From UBA920 sp038257015 (lineage in GTDB: Bacteria > Patescibacteriota > Doudnabacteria > UBA920), in the NCBI GenBank assembly GCA_038257015.1, contig JBBSJS010000010.1, positions 1 to 23,775 on the forward strand: a stretch of DNA of 23,775 nucleotides. Reading direction: 5' to 3'. Positions 20,453-23,775 of the stretch are shown one piece after another. The number at the start of each line of letters is the position of its first letter. Positions within the stretch are counted from its first letter, which is position 1. The notes below the pieces were generated by a model. The model did no database searches and was not told where the DNA came from. It was given only the letters and a program-made list of their open reading frames with translations. The translations under genes were made by a program, and so were the position numbers.

Positions 20453-21976
20453 AGGCAATATTTGTACTAGTACTGCGTTTGGCATTGCTCTACCAGGACC
20501 AATCTCATATTTATTATCATTTAGCAAAGCAGCAGTGCCGCCACCATCTAGAAGTAATGCATGCTCAACGCCTAGTGTTAGCAGTACATTGGCTGAATCA
20601 GGAACTGTTGCACCGTATACATGAATCAAATACAAGGTTTTATTTTTCACTGCAATTGCTCCCCTAACTCCTCGACTAGTTTTTTGCTTTTCATCTAGTT
20701 TAGACATATCTAGATTTAGTCGGCCATTTTCTACTAAACTAGGTGAATTAATTCCAGCTGAAGCTGTAAAATTGGAGCTTTTATAATCGGACCAACGGCT
20801 AAAATATTTGGGTTGACCAACGCTATCAAAAGTTAAAAATGGATCGTTTTCTCCTAGCCCACTGCGTTCGTTGACCATTACTCCAGCTTTGGTATCAATC
20901 ACTTTCCAGAAGAATGAATTAGCAATACTCTTGCATTCTGTGTAATCAACTGGGCAGAAATATGTTCCGTTTATCCCGTAAGAAGCATTATTGGCTTCAG
21001 CATAGCCTTTAAGGCTGGCAACTGGACAAGTAGCTGTACAGTCCTGATCGTAAGCAGTGTCTGTAATTACTCTAACCTTACCACTCGATAAGTCGAAGGT
21101 TTCCATTCTCACTTCAAACTGACCAGGGTTACCTATAATATTTTGTTTAGTGTAAGCATAAATTGAACTATTGGCACTTACCGAATTTTCTGCACAGATA
21201 TTAGCACTAGAATTATATCCTTCTGTCGAACCGTTCAATACGAAGCTAAAATTGAAGCCAAATCCCAAGAAGCAAGAAACGCTTGGGAAGCCAAATTTAC
21301 TAGCTCCTTTAACTACCCAAACAGCGCCACCGTCATTTACGAGAGTCCCACTTTTGTACGCCATTACTTTAACTGCCGAATGGTTGTCGTTCGTATTTGA
21401 TGCCACTACATGATTGTATGTACCACCATGCGAAAAGAAAACAGCTTCAGATGGAAAAGCTTTAGCTTCGCCTTTATCCCAAGTCCAAATCATACCATTT
21501 GAATTTAATAGAGTTCCATCCAAATGTTTGGCTTTAGAATTATTAATCGCTTCTGCTTCAGACAATTTAGACAAATCGCCGTTTTTGACCATTTCAAATT
21601 TAAAACCTTGGCCAAGAAAAACTTCGGCAGAAGTGAAGCCATGTTTTTTACCACCGCTCACTTGATAAATCACCGAATTGTCTGCAAACAATACTCCGTC
21701 ACCCCAAGGAACTTCGACGCCTTCAGGCAAAGCCATATCAGCGGCATTGGCAGGAACAACCCTATCAAAAGACAACCGATGAGAAAAGAATTTCTCCTGT
21801 GAACTAATAGGAAGACGCTTAGAACCTGCATCGTCAATTTGCCAAATTGAACCATTATTTTGCACTAAAGTTCCTGAAGGATGCGGAGTTGCGGCACTTG
21901 CAAAGTTAGCAGAAAAGAACAGGCCAGAGCCGACTATCAAAGTAGCCATTAGGACGTATGTATATTTTATTTTCAT
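20450..21976 (-). CDS. Secreted NAGPA/phosphodiester glycosidase-domain protein
   Basis: 508 aa. Start chosen at ATG 21976 (MKIKYTYVLM...), which opens a clean signal peptide ending near ASA (28); a longer frame adds 35 residues before it. Residues about 30-275 hold roughly four repeats of the form SGTLV-NG-hydrophobic-W...G.K..FPS...F...G..F (for example GTLVNDGGAVWVVKGASKFG), likely a surface-binding beta module. The C-terminal half is a DUF2233/NAGPA domain: GINGTYFCP, SAGINSPSLV, TSRGVRGAIAV, LLDGGGTAAL (DGGG at 477-480) and PGRAMPNAVLV. Probable extracellular sugar-phosphodiester or exopolysaccharide enzyme. Extended -10 TGCTATATT at 21999-22007; no SD. Confidence 0.85.
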   Translation of the reverse strand: MKIKYTYVLMATLIVGSGLFFSANFASAATPHPSGTLVQNNGSIWQIDDAGSKRLPISSQEKFFSHRLSFDRVVPANAADMALPEGVEVPWGDGVLFADNSVIYQVSGGKKHGFTSAEVFLGQGFKFEMVKNGDLSKLSEAEAINNSKAKHLDGTLLNSNGMIWTWDKGEAKAFPSEAVFFSHGGTYNHVVASNTNDNHSAVKVMAYKSGTLVNDGGAVWVVKGASKFGFPSVSCFLGFGFNFSFVLNGSTEGYNSSANICAENSVSANSSIYAYTKQNIIGNPGQFEVRMETFDLSSGKVRVITDTAYDQDCTATCPVASLKGYAEANNASYGINGTYFCPVDYTECKSIANSFFWKVIDTKAGVMVNERSGLGENDPFLTFDSVGQPKYFSRWSDYKSSNFTASAGINSPSLVENGRLNLDMSKLDEKQKTSRGVRGAIAVKNKTLYLIHVYGATVPDSANVLLTLGVEHALLLDGGGTAALLNDNKYEIGPGRAMPNAVLVQILP

Positions 21977-22296
21977 GAAGTTTTTATTAAGTAATTTAAA
22001 TATAGCACAACCTGCGAAAGTTTGGTTGATATATTCCTGAAAAGTTGCAAACCTACTAAAATTAACTGCAAAAAGTTGCAATAAAGCCTTTTATGGTAAG
22101 ACTTTATCATCGCCTTACACCGACCAAATAACTTTTCAGAAAAAAGCCTCTAAATAAAGGGTCTTTATTTCAAAACCTTTAGACTGAAGTGACTTTATAT
22201 AATAATCCACACTTCTTACATATATCGCTTGACACGGTACTTGATTCGAGATATACTAAAGTCACTTAAGTAATTTAAATAATTAAAACAACAAAA
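21977..22296. other. Divergent promoter region with inverted repeat
   Basis: About 320 bp without a gene. Minus strand: TGCTATATT (21999-22007). Plus strand: promoter at 22229-22257. TTAAGTAATTTAAATA occurs twice on the plus strand (21987-22002 and 22266-22281), in the leader of each gene. A hairpin AAATAAAG-GGT-CTTTATTT lies at 22152-22170. AAGTGACTTTA (22187-22197) and TAAAGTCACTT (22257-22267) form an 11-bp perfect inverted repeat around the plus promoter. Confidence 0.6.
22229..22257 (+). promoter_or_regulatory. Strong promoter of the helical-bundle protein gene
   Basis: TTGACA (22229-22234), 17-base spacer, TATACT (22252-22257). The leader is A-rich with no SD. One arm of the inverted repeat overlaps the transcription start. 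Confidence 0.85.
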
Positions 22297-22992
22297 ATGG
22301 ATTCAACAAAATCATCCTTGGCTACGGGGGTAATCGTAGCATTAGTGGTTGGTGCTTTGCTTGGCGGTGTTATCGGAAGAAGCACTGCAATGAGCAAACA
22401 AGATACTACAAAAAAATCAGTAGATAAAAATAGCGGCATGATGATGGCTGGTGATTCTGCAAAAGCATCAGACTTGAGAGCTATTTTAAACAATGGTTTG
22501 ACAGAGCATGTTGACCTAGCTGCAGCTGCAACTCGTGCAGGCTTTGATGGTCAACCTCAATTTGAAGCTTCAGCAAAAGCTTTAGACAACAACTCAGTAG
22601 CTCTTAGTAAAGCTATCGGTAGTGTTTACGGAGCGGATGCAGAAAAACGCTTCCTTGAAATCTGGCGCAGTCACATCGGTTTCTTTGTAGACTACACTGT
22701 AGCTGCTAAGACTGGCGATATGGCCGGCATGGATAAAGCAGTGCAAAACCTGATGGGTTATGTAGAAGCTTTCTCAAGCTTCTTGTCTCAAGCTAATCCA
22801 AACTTGCCAAATGATGTACTACAAGCCAAAGTTACAGATCACGTTTTGCAACTTAAAGGTGCAGTAGATGCCTACGGTGCTGGCGACTATGCCAAATCTT
22901 ACGCACTTCAAGCAGAAGCTTCTGAGCATATGGCTATGACTGCTGATACTCTATCATCAGCTATCGTCAAACAATTCCCAGATAAATTCTAA
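22297..22992 (+). CDS. Membrane-anchored helical-bundle protein, 231 aa
   Basis: One N-terminal membrane segment (about 8-27), a Met-rich linker (GMMMAG), then an all-helical extracytoplasmic domain. Two related halves are visible: LTEHVDLAAAATRAGFDG...SVYGADAEKRFLEIWRSHIGFFVDYTVAAKTGD and VTDHVLQLKGAVDAYGAGDYAKSYALQAEASEHMAMTADTLSSAIVKQFPDKF. Conserved His and Glu/Asp recur inside helices (EHVD, RSHIGFF, DHV, EHM), a pattern that could bind metal, as in ferritin- or hemerythrin-like bundles. I recall similar proteins of unknown function in other bacteria, some next to copper proteins. Here a cupredoxin gene follows. The near-consensus promoter predicts high expression. Confidence 0.75.
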   Translation: MDSTKSSLATGVIVALVVGALLGGVIGRSTAMSKQDTTKKSVDKNSGMMMAGDSAKASDLRAILNNGLTEHVDLAAAATRAGFDGQPQFEASAKALDNNSVALSKAIGSVYGADAEKRFLEIWRSHIGFFVDYTVAAKTGDMAGMDKAVQNLMGYVEAFSSFLSQANPNLPNDVLQAKVTDHVLQLKGAVDAYGAGDYAKSYALQAEASEHMAMTADTLSSAIVKQFPDKF

Positions 22993-23006
22993 AATTAAAG
23001 GTGCAT

Positions 23007-23040
23007 ATACTACCCCTTCAATTGAAGGGGTAGTATTGTT
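23007..23040 (+). terminator. 30-bp perfect palindrome before the cupredoxin gene
   Basis: Two 15-base arms (23007-23021 and 23022-23036) centred on CAATTG, followed by TGTTT. Probably a partial terminator; it ends only 11 bases before the cupredoxin ATG, so read-through may supply that gene. Confidence 0.75.
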
Positions 23041-23047
23041 TATAACT

Positions 23048-23416
23048 ATGAAAATTACAAAATTATTACTGTTGGTAATTGCAATTCCCCTACTGGCAGC
23101 AGGATGTAATGCGCAGACAGCCCCAGAAGTCATGCCAACTCCCATGGAAGAGCAATCCTCTATCAATGCAAACGAGGTCATTATAGAAAACTTTAACTAT
23201 GGACCTGCTGAGGTTGTGGTGAAAAAAGGTACAACCATTACTTGGACAAACAAAGATAGTGCTGGACATACTGTTACTGCCACAGGAGATAACGGCCCAA
23301 AAAGTAATCTCTTTGGACAAGGTGAAACTTATTCATACACATTCGACGAGGTGGGGACATTTGAATATTTCTGTGAGCCTCATCCATATATGAAAGGTGT
23401 GATTAAGGTTGAGTAA
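23048..23416 (+). CDS. Cupredoxin (plastocyanin-like) lipoprotein
   Basis: 122 aa. Start chosen at ATG 23048; a TTG at 23036 lies inside the palindrome. MKITKLLLLVIAIPLLAAGC is a lipoprotein signal with Cys20. The mature protein has a short linker and a type I copper domain: GHTVTA supplies His74, and YFCEPHPYMKG supplies Cys109, His112 and Met115, the full blue-copper ligand set. Role: electron transfer or copper binding on the outer face of the membrane. No SD. It probably works with the helical-bundle protein upstream. Confidence 0.9.
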   Translation: MKITKLLLLVIAIPLLAAGCNAQTAPEVMPTPMEEQSSINANEVIIENFNYGPAEVVVKKGTTITWTNKDSAGHTVTATGDNGPKSNLFGQGETYSYTFDEVGTFEYFCEPHPYMKGVIKVE

Positions 23417-23434
23417 GCATTTACTAGTGAGCGA

Positions 23435-23458
23435 TTACTTACTATAATAAGTAGGTAA
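23435..23458 (+). promoter_or_regulatory. MarR promoter and likely operator
   Basis: TATAAT (23443-23448) lies in a near-perfect inverted repeat, TTACTTACT - 6 bases - AGTAGGTAA (one mismatch), the size expected for a MarR dimer site. This suggests autorepression by the next gene. Confidence 0.6.
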
Positions 23459-23470
23459 ATTCACTTCTAT

Positions 23471-23775
23471 ATGCCAAAATTATTCAATTTTCTGAACAAA
23501 AAAAAGATTTCTAATATAACTCCAAAAACCTACAATATTGGGTTAGCGCAAACTCAGGCATTTAAATTTGTAATGGGTATAACAAGTAGCTTTTTGAAGC
23601 AATTTGACTTAACTAATGTCGAATGGGTAATGCTTGGGATTTTGCGTGACAACTTTGAGGGGATTAGGTTACTAGCCCTCGCAGATACTTTGGCAGTAGA
23701 ACAGGCGTACGTGACTGTCGCTACAAGGAACCTAATCAAAAAAGGTTATATCAAAACGATTGTCGATAAAACAGA
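23471..23775 (+). CDS. MarR-family regulator (3'-truncated by window edge)
   Basis: Open from ATG 23471 to the window end (101 codons, no stop). The reading MPKLFNFLNKKK begins a basic N-terminus; then TNVEWVMLGILRDNFEGIRLLALADTLAVEQAYVTVATRNLIKKGYIKTIVDKT fits the winged-helix of MarR: helix 2, recognition helix with V-x-V-A-T, and the start of the wing at VDKT. The usual next residues (D-x-R) are outside the window. No SD. A palindrome covers its -10 box. The cupredoxin gene upstream suggests a stress or redox context, which is a guess. Confidence 0.75.
   Translation, partial: MPKLFNFLNKKKISNITPKTYNIGLAQTQAFKFVMGITSSFLKQFDLTNVEWVMLGILRDNFEGIRLLALADTLAVEQAYVTVATRNLIKKGYIKTIVDKT

Noticed and set aside
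21977..22081. 35-residue N-terminal extension of the NAGPA-type protein (start at 22081, minus strand)
   Set aside because: The extension would precede a clean signal peptide and would start upstream of the predicted promoter.

Overview
The window looks like a chromosomal piece of a small-genome bacterium, most likely a Patescibacteria (Candidate Phyla Radiation) lineage. This rests on low-to-moderate GC, short compact housekeeping genes scattered among lineage-specific small proteins, an EF-P with a non-canonical tip loop, and several core genes that start almost at their -10 box with no Shine-Dalgarno (SD) sequence. No marker gene fixes the taxon. TGA acts as a stop at the csoR-like gene, so the Gracilibacteria/Absconditabacteria recoding (TGA = Gly) does not apply.

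Layout. 1-1666: 3' part of RNase J. 1886-3712: minus-strand block of four small unknown genes, most with their own TTGACA/T-N17-TANNNT promoter, strong SD and tight terminator; one is flanked by exact 48-bp repeats. 3727-6306: a plus-strand block opening with what reads as a complete tryptophan attenuator (19-aa leader peptide with tandem Trp codons, competing hairpins, intrinsic terminator), followed by an unrecognised 261-aa protein, a phosphatase-fold protein lacking its catalytic RHG, and trpS. 6322-7122: HAD phosphatase of phosphomannomutase type. 7161-8597: three more small SD-led minus-strand genes. 8759-9835: ychF. 9904-10446: putative lipoprotein.

10534-13247: rpsF-ssb-rpsR then efp, interrupted by GC-rich structured intergenic elements that seem to form a repeat family (one before ssb, two in tandem before efp). 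13246-15799: a thioredoxin-reductase-like flavoprotein without the NADPH HRR motif, divergent from a membrane-anchored trypsin-like protease. 15850-16200: another small SD-led gene. 16215-18826 (minus): a CsoR/CstR-family repressor with a textbook GC-tract operator, a canonical thioredoxin reductase and a glutamate dehydrogenase. 18869-19346: divergent promoters sharing one -35 palindrome, driving a small His-rich membrane protein. 19345-21976 (minus): a membrane-anchored lysozyme-like protein and a secreted NAGPA-type protein, separated by a structured gap that may encode a small RNA antisense to the latter. 22229-23775: a strongly promoted membrane-anchored helical-bundle protein, a cupredoxin lipoprotein, and the start of a MarR regulator with a palindrome over its -10 box.

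The most notable observation is the trp-type attenuator: ribosome stalling at Trp codons would let a protein of unknown function be expressed when charged tRNA-Trp is scarce, just upstream of trpS. A second theme is two styles of expression: housekeeping genes with leaderless or SD-free starts, and self-contained small genes with strong promoter, strong SD and own terminator.
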